From Microplitis mediator (taxonomy: Eukaryota > Arthropoda > Insecta > Hymenoptera > Braconidae): a stretch of DNA of 64,000 nucleotides. Shown one piece after another: positions 1 to 11,362 of this stretch. How positions within the stretch are numbered: position 1 is the stretch's first letter; each line of letters begins with the position of its first letter. The DNA lies in assembly GCF_029852145.1 (NCBI RefSeq), contig NC_079975.1, positions 16,427,275-16,491,274 on the forward strand, given 5' to 3'. A model generated the notes under the pieces. The model was not told where the DNA came from. It worked only from the letters and a program-made list of their open reading frames with translations, and did not search any database. A program made the translations under genes and the position numbers.

Positions 1-282
1 GGGGTCACGGGCAGGAACCACTACTGTGGCAGCAGCTGAAGGAAGCTGTACTCCTGGGGTAGTGCCTTTTGGGCTGCCGGCTGGATTCTCTACAGGACGA
101 GGGTCGTCTTCGTCCTCTGAAATTTCAGGGTCCTGAAGAGTCTGACCCAAGCCTGAATCTTCTGGTACTTTACTGAATTGAAATTTTCGAGGTTTTCGCG
201 TTGGAAGGGGTAATCCTTCCGAAAAGGGTGCAGCCCCTTTGCCCCTTAATGAATAGGGATTATTTGGTTTTTCATCGGACAT
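1..282 (-). CDS. gag-like N-terminal fragment of an LTR retrotransposon (runs off window)
   Basis: Reading the minus strand from an ATG at 282 gives 94 codons open to the window edge. The peptide begins MSDEKPNNPYSLRGKG, is rich in P, E, D and K, and has an acidic patch (ISEDEDDPRP) but no recognisable domain yet. It is called gag because it is the first long ORF downstream, on the same strand, of a lysine-type primer binding site (1389-1406) and a long LTR (1410-3757). The capsid, protease and pol parts would lie outside the window. Alternative: the N-terminus of any first ORF of such an element. The start is the first ATG of this frame. Confidence 0.5.
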   Translation of the reverse strand, partial: MSDEKPNNPYSLRGKGAAPFSEGLPLPTRKPRKFQFSKVPEDSGLGQTLQDPEISEDEDDPRPVENPAGSPKGTTPGVQLPSAAATVVVPARDP

Positions 283-622
283 AGAAACTGTATGAGCTTA
301 ATAGTTTAATCAATTCGGGTTTGAATAAATTGTATGTACGTAAATTAAGTATTTTTTCGGAAATATTAGGTGGCTACCTGCCTACCTTAAAATTAAAATT
401 TAATTACGGTAGGCTTAGATGGTTATCTAAACATAGGTGGCTAACAGCCAACCTGAATAATAAAAATTAATATTATAAAATATTAGGTAACGATATTAAC
501 GAATCGGAATATCTCAAAACTACGAAACCGAATGATACCACACATATTGGAGTAATTATGTTAATAAATATCCTCAAATCAATCAAAGTATATAAAATGT
601 TATAACTAAAAAATGTATATTC

Positions 623-916
623 TTAATCTAGAGTAATGACTGGACACCAGCCAACTCGTGACACACCTAGAGATAATCCTGGAGGTTCCGGGTTCGGGAG
701 TCGTACCCGATATAGTTTCTGACCCGGTCTGTTATCCCCAATGGAATTTTCGAAAATCACTAGTATTATATTTCGGTTTATTTTTCGATCGTTGACTACG
801 CGGAGTATTTTTTGATTTTGTGTTAATTCTATTTCCCTTTGTGTCTCGTCGAAGAGTTCCCAGAACTTTTTCCAATATTGGATTCGACGTCCTGCTTTCT
901 TACTTCTACCAGGCAT
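623..916 (-). CDS. small ORF in the leader of the same retrotransposon, function unknown
   Basis: 97 codons, ATG at 916. The N-terminal third is strongly basic and amphipathic (GRSKKAGRRIQYWKKF), the rest has no recognised domain. It sits between the primer binding site and the gag-like ORF on the same strand, so it could be a leader ORF, an upstream gag exon cut off by decay, or chance. No codon-use argument can be made at this length. Confidence 0.25.
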   Translation of the reverse strand: MPGRSKKAGRRIQYWKKFWELFDETQREIELTQNQKILRVVNDRKINRNIILVIFENSIGDNRPGQKLYRVRLPNPEPPGLSLGVSRVGWCPVITLD

Positions 917-984
917 ACAGAGATATTTGTACCAAGGGGGTTTTTCTCATGTAGTGAGAAAAAAAAAAAAAAAATAAAAAAAAA

Positions 985-1330
985 AAATAAAAAACAGAAA
1001 GCTGGAACGCTTTTTCGCGCGCCACACTTGGAGGAAAAAAAAATTTAAGGAAGCTGAAACGCTTTTTCGCGCGCCACACTTGGAAAAAGTGAAGAAAGCT
1101 GGAACGCTTTTTCGCGCGCCAAACTTGAGAAAAGCAAAGGAAGCTGGAACGCTTTTTCGCGCGCCAAACTTGAGAAAAGCAAAGGAAGCTGGAACGCTTT
1201 TTCGCGCGCCACACTTGGAAAAAGTAAAGAAAGCTGGAACGCTTTTTCGCGCGCCAAACTTGAGAAAAGCAAAGGAAGCTGGAACGCTTTTTCGCGCGCC
1301 ACACTTGGAAAAAGTAAAGAAAGTTATTTC
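985..1330. repeat. 45-bp tandem repeat in the retrotransposon leader
   Basis: Seven copies of a unit containing GCTGGAACGCTTTTTCGCGC, starting near 1001, 1053, 1098, 1143, 1188, 1233 and 1278. The last five intervals are exactly 45 bp. Because 45 is a multiple of 3, all frames stay open and produce long spurious repeat ORFs on both strands. The run A(n) at 959-995 lies at its left edge. It is transcribed in the leader RNA of the minus-strand element. Confidence 0.9.
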
Positions 1331-1388
1331 CTCAAATAAAATTTGAATTTAAATTTAATTTTTCTGAACTCCCAAATAACTCAGATGT

Positions 1389-1406
1389 GTCCCTGTTCGA
1401 GCGCCA
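1389..1406 (-). promoter_or_regulatory. primer binding site, lysine-tRNA type
   Basis: The minus strand reads TGGCGCTCGAACAGGGAC, starting 3 bases after the LTR end. It differs at one base from the lysine-tRNA primer site used by many retroviruses and gypsy-type elements. Position and sequence together fix the orientation of the element (minus) and the inner LTR border at 1410. Confidence 0.85.
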
Positions 1407-2034
1407 TTTTGTTACGTCCAAAGTAGCTGGTACTGTGATATGGACAATAATTATTAATTAATTTTCGGCCCTAGTCTTTCGACCAATAGACCGGGATCAC
1501 TCTGAGTTGTTTTATCTGGGAGGTGTTTTGAAATAAAAAAAAATTGTTTATACAATTAAAATCACTATATATTCTACAATTAACAACTTTTCAATTACGT
1601 GGATACAATAATTTGAAATTAATTTACACTTAGAAAGCTAGTTAGGCGACACTGATTTTTCAAACCGAAAAATGATTATTAATTCGAAATTATAGCGGAG
1701 ACGTAAGGTGGCGAGCCGCCTACACTTACTCGTATACTTCGAATTTTACAAAAGAATTAATTCTTACTATGAGACCTTTCTAGTAATTTTAACATAAAAT
1801 ATCTCTAAAAATTGGTGTCACGAGAGATTTTCGGCTTGGAAGTCCGTTCGTATTATATGGTAACTTAAGTTTACAATACCTGGTGTCGCAGCAATTGGAT
1901 AATTTCTATTGTAGTTGTAGTAGATTTCACTGATTCCAGCGTATTATTTTTGTTTAAAATTCTGTTTTCACCGTTAAATTTATTTTTATAAAAACACTAA
2001 ATTAATAGAATACTCGTAAATTCCTAAATTAGCA

Positions 2035-2230
2035 CTGAACTAGTGTAACTTGAAACGTATGTGTGTATACTCAATGAAAACTAAGCTAGTGCGGAACTAG
2101 TGTAACTTGAAACGTATGTGTGTATACTCAATGAAAACTAAACTAGTGCGGAACTAGTGTAACTTGGAACGTATGTGTGTATACTCAATGAAAACTAAAC
2201 TAGTGCGGAACTAGTGTAACTTGAAAGTGT
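2035..2230. repeat. 57-bp tandem repeat inside the LTR
   Basis: The phrase TAGTGTAACTTG recurs at 2041, 2098, 2155 and 2212, a constant 57-bp spacing. Three complete units and part of a fourth differ by a few substitutions, so the expansion is recent. I did not find it in the inverted LTR copy, so it arose after the copies separated. Confidence 0.85.
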
Positions 2231-2509
2231 GAGGACACTTGTAACTAATTGTCCTGTTAGACCCGGAACTAAAACTGAAGAGAGAGTGTTTCTTTGCTCT
2301 GCGACACCTTTTATAATTTTCTAATTAGTCTATTTTGTGTATTGTTTTGGGGGAAGACTGTGTCCAATCGGAGCACAGTTTTCTTGGGGCCTTCCCTTTC
2401 CCTAAGGGTTTTTACCCAGGGAAATGGTAAGGGCACGCCCCAATGTGGGCCTATGTGCGTGCGCATCCGCACATACACTCACATGTACAATATTATATTT
2501 GTTATAATG

Positions 2510-2945
2510 GTTTAAATTTATTTATTATAATAATTAAATTTACTTATTATAATAATTTAAATTTATTTATGACAACAATTTAAATTTAAGTTTTACTTAT
2601 TATAATAGCTTAAACTTATTACGAAAATTTAAGTTTTATTTATTATAAAAAAAATTCAATTTTTATTTATTACGATAAATTTAAATTTTATTTATTATAA
2701 AAATTCAAATCGTATTTAAATCTCTATTATGAAAATTCAAATTAAATCTTTATTATAAAAATTCAAATTTTATTTATTATGATAAGTTTAAATTCTTATT
2801 TATTATAAAAATCCAAGTTGTATTTATTATAATAATTTTAAATCCTGATTATGAAAATTCAAATTTTATCTATTTAAATTTTATGTATTATAAAATTCTT
2901 ATTTATGTTTATTATAATAATTTTAAATTTATTTGTTATATTTTG
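2510..2945. repeat. cryptic AT-rich repeat within the LTR
   Basis: About 430 bp of imperfect ATTTAAATTTATTTATTAT-like words with irregular spacing. The complementary AT-rich block of the inverted LTR copy lies at about 7240-7580. It looks like slippage-driven low-complexity sequence. Confidence 0.7.
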
Positions 2946-3757
2946 CACTAGGGCAACTTGTTAATCTTTGAGTTGTATACTTATCTATTCGTTTATTAAT
3001 TATAGTAACTTATATTTAGCCGTTATTGATCTGAGTTCTTGAATTATCTCGTATTTCCTTGTTAAAATTATATGTCAGATAATTTTTGTTAGAAAGTATT
3101 TCGTTGAAATTATATTATATAAATTTTTTTGTATTCATAATTTCTTTTTTTTAGAAATTATTTATTTAGAATTTATATATTTTTTTCTTTAATGGCTGTT
3201 TCGTCATTAAAATCTGTATCCGTCTAGACATCTAAATTTTCTTAATGACTATTTTGTCATTAAAAGCTTTTTCCGTCTAGACATCTAAATTTTACTTCCT
3301 AATGGCATAAATGTCTATTTGTTCTATGATAAAATATTTCAACAAAAGTGTACTAAAAAACGAAAGTAAGGGATTAAGATTGTGTCGAGATTATTGTAAA
3401 CTAAGAACTATTTACTTCTTACCTATTCCACGTACACTTTTGCTGATAAATATTTTCAGTTACTTTTTATTTAAAGTGTTTCCAGATGGCCTTTGGGCCT
3501 TGATAATTACCAGAGGGGTCATTAGAACTATATTTAGGTGTTTGCTCTAGCATTTCGACAAATGACAAAACAAACAAGCCTAAACCTTTTAAAAGCTATT
3601 TTAAAAACTACATTTATGTCTTATCTTTCTAATATTACTTAAAAAATAAAATTTGGTCGCCAGACAAATTTTTAATTTAAGCATAAAATAAAATGCAATT
3701 ATAAAAAAAATATTGGGAATTAAAATAATATGTTCAGCATTTTAGCTGGACGTAACA

Positions 3758-4620
3758 TTATCGAGTAAAGAGTTTTGAGTAATTATTGGCTTTAATTGAG
3801 TTTTAAGAAATATTACGTTACAATATACATTGTGTAAGATGAGCGAATGCTCTGTGGGATTCTGGTGTAGGTGTGGTGAATTCAATAATTAAAATTTACA
3901 CACTTTTCGAATAAATAACTTAACTATTTATTTACACTTATATACACTTAAATGGTAAGAATACTGTATAGCGAATGCGACTTAAACAATGTACGTGAGA
4001 GCGAATGCAACACAAAGTACGTATGAACGCAACACGTGGTAATAGAAGCGGTTGAACTCGGAAATTACTTTAAGTAATTTTTTAAGCGCGGATGACAATT
4101 TATTTATATCCAATAAATAGCAGCCTTGATATACTGACTAAGTATTGAATATAATTCAGCACAAGATTTAGGTAATAACTCAAGAAAGCGTTTATAAGAC
4201 AAAGCGGTTTTAGAACACGAGGTGAACTTTAGAAGAGCACGTTGTGAATTAATGAGGAAAACGTTGTAAAGTGAAAGCTCACAACGGTTTCTTCATGACG
4301 TCAGAGCGGTAGACCAATAAGAAAATTAATAGCCGACGCTGACGAAATTTCAGCCAATAGCGAAAATCACGTAGCTTGTAGAAATCTTGAGCCAATGAGT
4401 GCGTTTCATGTCGCAACTCTTTTATTCAAAGTTGGAACTAATCATTCAAATGGAGGAATTTCCTCATTGGCCAAGATTTCGCGCGTTTTATTCAAGTAGC
4501 GAAGGTGCTGCCGACCTATTGGTGAGTCTCGGCGTTCTCAGGTGGTAGCGAAGTGGGTCTTGACTGAACACATTGATTAGAATCTAAAAATAGGTGGCTA
4601 GTCAGCAGACTCTAATTTAC
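3758..4620. other. non-coding, no recognised feature
   Basis: No ORF of note and no terminal repeats found. The phrase GCGAATGC recurs at about 3844, 3973 and 4010, which may be a degenerate short repeat. A GGTGGCTA(G/C)TCAGC phrase starts near 4592 and returns near 4664; related phrases occur at about 369 and 442. Confidence 0.5.
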
Positions 4621-4689
4621 ATTAAAAAAATTATAGAGGTGAATATTATTTATATGAATTATTAGGTGGCTAGTCAGCTGACACTAATT

Positions 4690-5193
4690 TACAAAATTCA
4701 AAAATTATATTTACTATTTGAATTTTTAATAACGTATGCTCGAATTTTAATTTTGTCATTCTGATATAACTAAACTGAACAATTCAATTTTCATTTAGTA
4801 TTTCTAATTTTAAACTACACGTCTTCAAATTTTAATTTTGTGAATCTGATATAACTAACTGAAGATTTCAAACTTTCATTCAACATTTCGATTTTAGACA
4901 ACACATGTTCGAATTTAAATTTTGTAATTCTGATATAATTCATTGAATATTTCAAACTTTCATTTAACATTTCAATTTTAAACTACACGAGTTCGAATTT
5001 TTATTTTGTAATTCTGATATAACTAAATTTAACGATTCAAACTTTCATTTAACATTTTAGTTTTCAATTACACGTGTTCGAATTTTTATTCTGTAATTCT
5101 GAAATAACTAAATTGAACATTTCAAACTTTCATTCAACATTTTAATTTTAGACAACTTGTGTTTGAATTTTTATTTTGTAATTCTGACATAAT
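4690..5193. repeat. 85-bp tandem array (left part)
   Basis: CTGATATAAC or a close variant recurs at 4761, 4846, 4930, 5014, 5099 and 5184, an 84-85 bp period with typical inter-unit differences. The last unit is cut after CTGACATAAT by the LTR at 5194, and the same unit resumes at 7924 with TAATCAACTGAATATTTCAA. The array is non-coding. Confidence 0.85.
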
Positions 5194-7923
5194 TGTTACG
5201 TCCAAATCAGACGCTGAACTTTTTTTTTTTTTTTTTAGTAGATTTCATAAAAATCTAACTATTGTATTTGTCCTCATGATGGAATTTTTGAAAAATTTTG
5301 CTACCTTTAAACTCAGCTCGACGAGCTGAGTCAGGAAATACATTCAGTTCAAAAGTTTATATATGTATTTATATATAATATAACGCGCCGTTCTCCAACG
5401 ATAGCGTCCGCAATTCTACACCGATCTTAATGAAACTTAGTATACTTATTCTATGGACGATTACCTTGAATGAGTTCGAAGATGAGCCATTTCGGCCAAT
5501 AAGTTTAGAAGTTATAGTTAATTGAAATTTCGCAAAATTTTCAAAAAAAATTTGTTTGCTGCTTTAACTGGATGTAACTTCTAAACGGTAAGATATAGCT
5601 TATTTTCGTTTGTTCTATGTGAAAGCTCGTCCGATTGCCTACAATTTTGACTATACAGCTCATTAATTTGACCATTTTTTCTAGTAGATAAATGGTTTTG
5701 AACATTTACAAAATATTATAAAAACTAATTTTATGCGGGTTTTCACTTTGATCATAGCCACAATTTCACACCGATCACCTTGAAACTTAGTATACGTATT
5801 TTGTGGGTGACAACCTTGTTCGAGTTCGAAAATGAGCTCAATTGGTCCATTAGTTTAGAAGTTATAGCATTTCTAAATTTTCAAAATGTCCAAAATTCAT
5901 ATATTTTTATTTATTCTTCCTTCAATATCTTTTGAATGTGATAACTTATCGACTTTACATCAAATCCATCTGAAAGCTCTTCGAATAAGCTTTAATTTTC
6001 ATGCCTATATATATGCCTAGACCACTGGAATTACTTATTTTACCATTCATTCAATGAAATTTTGCTATTGCATTAGTTCTCCTACTCCTTAGTACATTCA
6101 TGGAGCTACTTAAATTCATATAATCGCAGTGTGACACTTATAAAATCCATACATCTCAATTCAGTGGGTATATACAATTTTGTTTTATCGACAGTGTATA
6201 AATGATATGATATATCAATAACAAGATTAACATTAGTTATGATGATAATATTCTCTATATCTACTCGTCGTTCGATATTCTAATAGGCTTTTTATTTCAA
6301 ATATTAGTACTAATTTCAAGTATGACACTTTGATGTATCGCAATCAATTTTTAATCTTAGAATATTTTATTAGTAGATTTTATTGAAAGCAAATTATCGC
6401 CTTTGTCCTTATGGTAGAATTCTCGAGCCCTAAAACCATAATCTTTCATAATTTTTCGAATAGGGTCCGGAATACCATTGGTCCAATAGTTTGAATATAT
6501 GCATACGAATCTTTAAATAACGTCAAATCAAAACATATAGTGCATTATCAAAAATTCTTCTGAAGCTCATTTAGTTAGCTTCAATTTTTGGCATTATACT
6601 TATAATTTTTGGATTTCTTTTGTTTTAAGAATTTTTAAGAAATTGTAAAAAAAAATGTTATTTTATTATCAACTTTTATTTTAACAGTGAAAAAAATTAA
6701 ACAATGAGAAATCTACTTCCATTTCGGCTGCCGAATGGCCTTTTTTTTATTGTATTCAATTTTACTTTATTATAAAAATTTAGTAGACGACCAAATATTA
6801 CTTTCAAATGAATTTAGACTGATAACACATAATGTAATTTTGAGTATGCTTTTAAAAGATTTAGGCTTGTTTGTTTTGACGTTCGTGAAATGCTAGAACA
6901 AACATCTAAATATAATTCTAATGACCCCTCGAGTAAGAGAAAAGGCCCAAGTGCCATCTGAAAATACTTTTTTAGAAAACAATTAAAAGATTATCAAAAT
7001 ATACGTACGTAAAATATTTTAGAGAAAACAAGTAAATTTTAGAATGAATTTTTAACAGTGACTTATTTTAAAATAAATAAAATAATGGCTTAATCTTATA
7101 AAACTTTCCTGTTTTAAGTGCACTTTTGTAGAAACATTTTGGTATCTACGTAAACGTAGAACAGGTGCCCAAATGTGATTTTGATGACACAATAGTCATT
7201 AAGAAAATTAAAAAAAATAATTTTAAACGAAAGAATTTCAACTGAAAGAATATTTGAATAAACAATTTTAAACAAAATAAATTTTAACTAAAAAATTAGT
7301 TAATAAATAATAAATACTAATTCAAATAATATTTTTGCCAAAATAATAATCGATAATAAATTTTTCTTTATAAACAAATAACTTTAAATGAAATAATAAG
7401 TGGAATAGAAAAATTAAACTCAACGCCAATCAAAAAAATAAAATGTTAACTAAAATTAATATTTTAGAGTTAACAAATCATGATATTATAAAGCATAATA
7501 AATGAATTTAAACGATAACTATAAATAAATTTAAACAATAATTATAAATAAATTTAAACATTTAAATTTAAAATATTGTTATAAGTAAAATATTGTACAT
7601 GTGGATGTATGTGTGGGTGCGCACGCACATATGCCCACATAGTGGTGTGCCCTTACCACTTTCCTAAGGTGAAAATCATAGAGGAAGGGAAAGGACCCAT
7701 AGGAACTGTGTTCCGATTAGACACAGTTTTCCCCCAAACAATAGACGAAATAGGATCTGATAAGAAAACATAAAAAGGGTCCTTAAGCACAAAAATAGTT
7801 TTCCCAGATAATTACACTCACTGTGATCCCGGTCTATTGGTTGAAAGACTAGGGCCGAAAACAATAATAATAATAATAATTTGTCCAAAATATTACGGTA
7901 CAAGCTACCATTTAGACATAACA
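5194..7923 (+). mobile_element. solo LTR, plus orientation, same family as 1410-3757, with a nested insert
   Basis: Begins TGTTACGTCC and ends in a variant of its complement (GACATAACA). It is flanked by the 4-bp direct repeat TAAT, and the broken 85-bp satellite unit continues on the far side, so the insertion point is exact. The first 30 bp match the start of the LTR at 3757 (minus), and homology resumes at about 6740 through the end. The 1.5 kb between is a secondary insert. No internal region or second LTR is present, so LTR-LTR recombination left a solo LTR. Confidence 0.75.
5222..6735. mobile_element. unclassified insert inside the solo LTR
   Basis: About 1.5 kb absent from the sister LTR. 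It starts with a T run (5221-5236) and TAGTAGATTT; a related TAGTAGATTTTATTGAAAGC block lies near its right part (6370-6425), both followed by a TTTGTCCT.ATG.T.GAATT phrase. Two further internal blocks repeat (GAAACTTAGTATAC at about 5432 and 5784, each followed by a GAGTTCGAARATGAGC phrase). No coding region and no clean terminal repeats, so the class is unknown. Confidence 0.5.
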
Positions 7924-7965
7924 TAATCAACTGAATATTTCAAATTTATTTAATATTTTAATTAT
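7924..7965. repeat. 85-bp tandem array (right remnant)
   Basis: Continues the satellite unit that was cut at 5193: CTGAATATTTCAAA matches the units at 4930 and 5099. It decays after about 40 bp into unrelated sequence. Confidence 0.75.
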
Positions 7966-10144
7966 ACCTGGTTCCCTGTGTGAATACATGATGTACTTAT
8001 ACCAGTTTAACTAACTCATTTCCTTTTCTTTTTCTTCATTGTAAAAAAAACTTGTTTACACTTTGATGATTGCAGCCAGAAGAGAGCGAGAGTTTTTCTT
8101 TTTGTTTCTGGGCCCTAAATTTTCTTATCAGTCCCTCCATATTTTTCATTTTGAGCTGCGCACGCATTATTCTCTCCACTAAGATTTCCCTTAACAGATT
8201 GTTATGGCCCGGTGATATTTGGGCCGATGGGAAATATTGTTTTTATTGTTTTGTGTTCACTCAGAAGAGGTTTCGGCGCCCTCTAGGGAGCGTCAGACCA
8301 AGCAAGTGCTACCCTCTACATGAATTCTGAGACTATGACTCCAACCGTTAGCGGTGCCCGCATGTTTTGCACCTTGTAACATGTGGCAACTCCGTGGTTG
8401 CAAGAAGCTAATAGGCACCTCCGCGCAGGCGAAGCCATCCTCTTTTGACTGTCTTAAATATCTAAGGGTAATAGCCCGTACACAATACCATCACTAGCTA
8501 TAGCTAGCTACAGTAATATTCACTTGGTGATGACGGTAGAGGGCAATTCTCTAATAGTTGCCCTGTCTTAGATCTAAGTAGGATAATGTGGAAGAAACCT
8601 GTTGTAATAATAATAAAATAAATGCATGTCAGGACTGGTTGGTGGTTAGGATGTTGGAAAAATACGCATATTTAAAAATATAACAATATTTTTATTTGTC
8701 ACAGCACAAAATATCACTGGGTTACAAATCAAATCGTCGATTTAATTTATTAATACTGTTAAATGTCTGAGCTCATGAATACGTAAATGATTGAATACAA
8801 ATTATTGAATTGAGCTCGAGCAAATAAATGAATTAAAATAATTAAGTTGAGTTTAATTGAACACTGAGTTGATCGCAAAAATGTCAGAATAAGAAGTAAC
8901 ATAGAATCAGAGGTTACCGAGCGAAGTTAATTATTGAACACATTAATTACTATTTTTAATAGCACTGAATGCATAACTAATTTAGTTATTGAGTTTTAAT
9001 AATAATGATCACTTAATTTAATTGAATTTAATGAGCTCATAATAAATTACACTGATTTTAATTTATTTGTTGAACACGTGATAGCATGATTGCAGAGGCT
9101 ACTAAGCGAAAAATAACTTTCAATTTAATTGAGAAATTGAGCATAATGATAATTAAATAAATAATAAAACTGAGTCTTTTATTTTGATGGGCACTTGAAT
9201 TAATTTATATAAAAGAGTAGTTAAGCACCTGTACGATTTTTCGTTGAATTAACCTCCTCAGGAACAGGTTGTAAATCACTGGATTGCTTGATGTTTTTTA
9301 TTATTTATTTTATGAGCTCTGGTGCTCGCAATTATAAAAATAGTTATATTTTTATATAGAGTTATGAACTCTTAATGTAGTTAATTAATTACTTTTAATT
9401 ATTTACTCGAGATGAGTGCAAACTTAATTGATTATATAAAACACGTGATGTCACTTGAAAATTGTATGAACGCAAGAATAATGGTGTCGGTCTTCTCGAC
9501 ACGAGGCAGGAAATTCATACGCGCATGCGTCGCACTGCGCAAGTCAAGTTTTAATTGCAAGACACTAGGCCCCAGTAGGTGCTGCCTCTTTTTGCCAGAA
9601 GTGCAACTACATTCAAATTCGAATGTAGTTGTGATTACGCAACAAAACCCTTTTAGGGTAACGAGTTATGCTGCAACTCACCACTTATCTGCAGCCTGTA
9701 GACCAATACAGGGAATTGGTACCAAGGGGCCCCATTCCAAGCCCCATTTCCGCCAGAGTCTCTCTATTTCCTGAGATGCAAGAAGTGGGGGGCCCGAGTG
9801 AGGTAGGACTCGTGGTGGCTGTGGTTAGATACCACACGCAATGGGGATTGTTGATTATACCCCTAGATGATGTCCAGTCTTGGTTTCAGCCGAGAGCGTC
9901 GTCTGGGTGGAAGATGGGTGATTACGGAGCGCGAGTATACCCAAAAGGGCAAGGTATCGGCTTCCCGTCAAACGGAGGTGGGCTTAACGGCCCCGTTACA
10001 TTAGTTAATTTTTGTTTTGTATTTTTAGGAATGTACATATTCCTATGAATAATCTCTGATTATTGAAAAAGAAAACTATAATGTTATTTCTACTCACAGT
10101 GGTGAGAAAAGGGGACTTATTTAAAGAGGTGCCTTTACTTAAAG
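7966..10144. other. non-coding; diffuse AT-rich sequence
   Basis: No coding region I can support. 8640-9410 holds loosely repeated phrases (GAACAC, GAGCTC, variants of ATAGCATGATTGCAGAGG and ACATAGAATCAGAGG) that suggest a very old duplication. 9412-10000 is richer in GC and contains two overlapping ORFs without recognisable domains; the segment ends CCCCGTTACA at 10001, which looks like an LTR end of the TGTTACG type, but no matching start was found. Confidence 0.4.
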
Positions 10145-10504
10145 TTAGTCCGAAACAATTAGTTCGATGTGGTCGTCTGGAACACCCTTGCATGGATCCA
10201 ACTGCGATGGACCGGATAAGAATTCATCCGCGTAGACATAAAAACGTGGATCTCTTTCGCCAATGTAGATTAATGGTATGGTCCTTTCGACCTCGGTTAT
10301 TGGAATCAGATTATAGTCTATTTGCCTAAATTGGAATAGGTTTGAAAGGGATATATCCCTTCTTACAAACGATGAATTAGGTTTTAGTAATGGTTTATGA
10401 TAACGTTCACCAGAACATATCTTAGCGTACTCTGTACAAGATGCGCAATCACAATATTTGGGTTTTGTAACAGAGCCCTTAGGCCTATGTAATTTTGGCG
10501 CCAT
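10145..10504 (-). CDS. unidentified ORF, 119 codons
   Basis: ATG at 10504. It has a short cysteine cluster near residues 18-30 (YCDCASCTEYAKIC) that could be a metal-binding knuckle, but no family is recognised. It lies directly left of the solo LTR that starts at 10526, so an originally longer frame may have been cut by that insertion. Joining across the LTR gives only about 24 extra codons before a stop. It may be chance. Confidence 0.2.
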   Translation of the reverse strand: MAPKLHRPKGSVTKPKYCDCASCTEYAKICSGERYHKPLLKPNSSFVRRDISLSNLFQFRQIDYNLIPITEVERTIPLIYIGERDPRFYVYADEFLSGPSQLDPCKGVPDDHIELIVSD

Positions 10505-10525
10505 TGGCTCTGTTCGAAAACATAT

Positions 10526-11362
10526 TGTGAAGATGTTGGATCATGGGCCTCCGGGGTATTTCGATTAGTAACTGTCATGTGATATAATATGGCGGTAACG
10601 TCTATAAAAGGGCGCGCTACCGCATTTTCAATACCTTTCCGGTAGAGCCGTTCTCCAGAATAGTTTGAGTAATAAAGCAAACTATTACCAGTTGCCTTAA
10701 GATCATTTAGTATCATAACTGCGTAGTACAATTATAACCAGATATTGTCAGTGATAGTTTATATTATAGTAAATTACAGTTAGTTAATTTGATCAATTAT
10801 CCGGTGTATTCATTACAGTTAGTTAATAAATACAATAATCAGTTAGTATTATACACAAATATCGGGTAGTACGATAAGGTTAGTGTGCCAACTTGATAAA
10901 GGTCCTGTACAGTTAGTTACATAAACATTAATTGGTATTAATAATAGTTAGTTTATTGATATCAGACAGTTGCGACCAGCGTATGTGTGCGTTGTGGCAA
11001 TTAGAATAACGTTAGTTAAATAAACGCATATTTTATGAACATTGAAAACCATCGTTAAGTTAATTCACCTGAAGTAAATTAGTCACCTCCTATAATTAAG
11101 TATAGTAGAAGCTGCTGCTGGGTACGAGTGCTGCGATCCAAGAGGGTGTCTCAAGGATTAACCAGCCTGTCCATCATCATCAGGGACATCACCGAACACA
11201 TTGTTTAGGCTAAGTATTAGCATTAGTTAAGCATTGTAAAGCCAGTTCGGGTAAAACTTCACAGACGAGTCTTTTGATTGAGCTAGCAGGGCAATTGACT
11301 CACGAAAGCTGCATAACAAACAACATAAATGTAGTTTGAACGTATCCCCAACGTTACAATAT
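10526..11362 (+). mobile_element. solo LTR of the TGTTACGATGTGG family (degenerate copy)
   Basis: Aligns by eye over its length with the solo LTR at 47548-48357: the start (TGTGAAGATGTTGGATCATG), a TATA-like TCTATAAAAG at about 10600, repeated ACAGTTAGTTA words, CTCCTATAATTAAGTATA at about 11086, GTAAAGCCAGTTCGGGTAAA at 11236, and the end CAACGTTACA at 11362. It is flanked by ATAT on both sides. No internal region was found. Confidence 0.8.

Larger units (their letters stand above)
1410..3757 (-). mobile_element. 5' LTR (about 2.35 kb) of the minus-strand retrotransposon
   Basis: Bounded by an 11-bp inverted repeat: TGTTACGTCCA at 1410 and its complement ending at 3757. The primer site lies just inside the 1410 end, so this is the 5' LTR read on the minus strand. 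The flank after 3757 would be the outer target site; its duplicate is outside the window. An inverted, diverged copy of most of this LTR is at 5194-7923 (for example, 1470-1500 matches the complement of 7810-7850, and 3490-3600 the complement of 6850-6960). No coding capacity was seen in it. Confidence 0.75.

Noticed and set aside
906..1346. Three overlapping long repeat ORFs on both strands
   Set aside because: They are the 45-bp tandem repeat read in open frames; no start context or domain.
2294..3550. ORFs of 73-79 codons inside the long LTR
   Set aside because: Not preserved in the inverted sister LTR and without domains.
1410..7923. One retrotransposon with LTRs at 1410 and 5194
   Set aside because: The two LTRs are in opposite orientation and the space between holds satellite and no coding region.
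7676..7930. 84-codon minus-strand ORF
   Set aside because: Lies within the solo LTR; the homologous part of the other LTR is not open in this frame.
8652..10001. Possible LTR from TGTTGGAAAAATACG to CCCCGTTACA
   Set aside because: Ends are suggestive but there is no target duplication and no second copy in the window.
9412..10048. Two overlapping plus-strand ORFs of 120 and 126 codons
   Set aside because: No recognisable domain; the second looks weakly protein-like (GC-richer) but I cannot support it without a search.
10384..10731. 115-codon minus-strand ORF
   Set aside because: Crosses the border of the solo LTR at 10526, so it cannot be an old gene.
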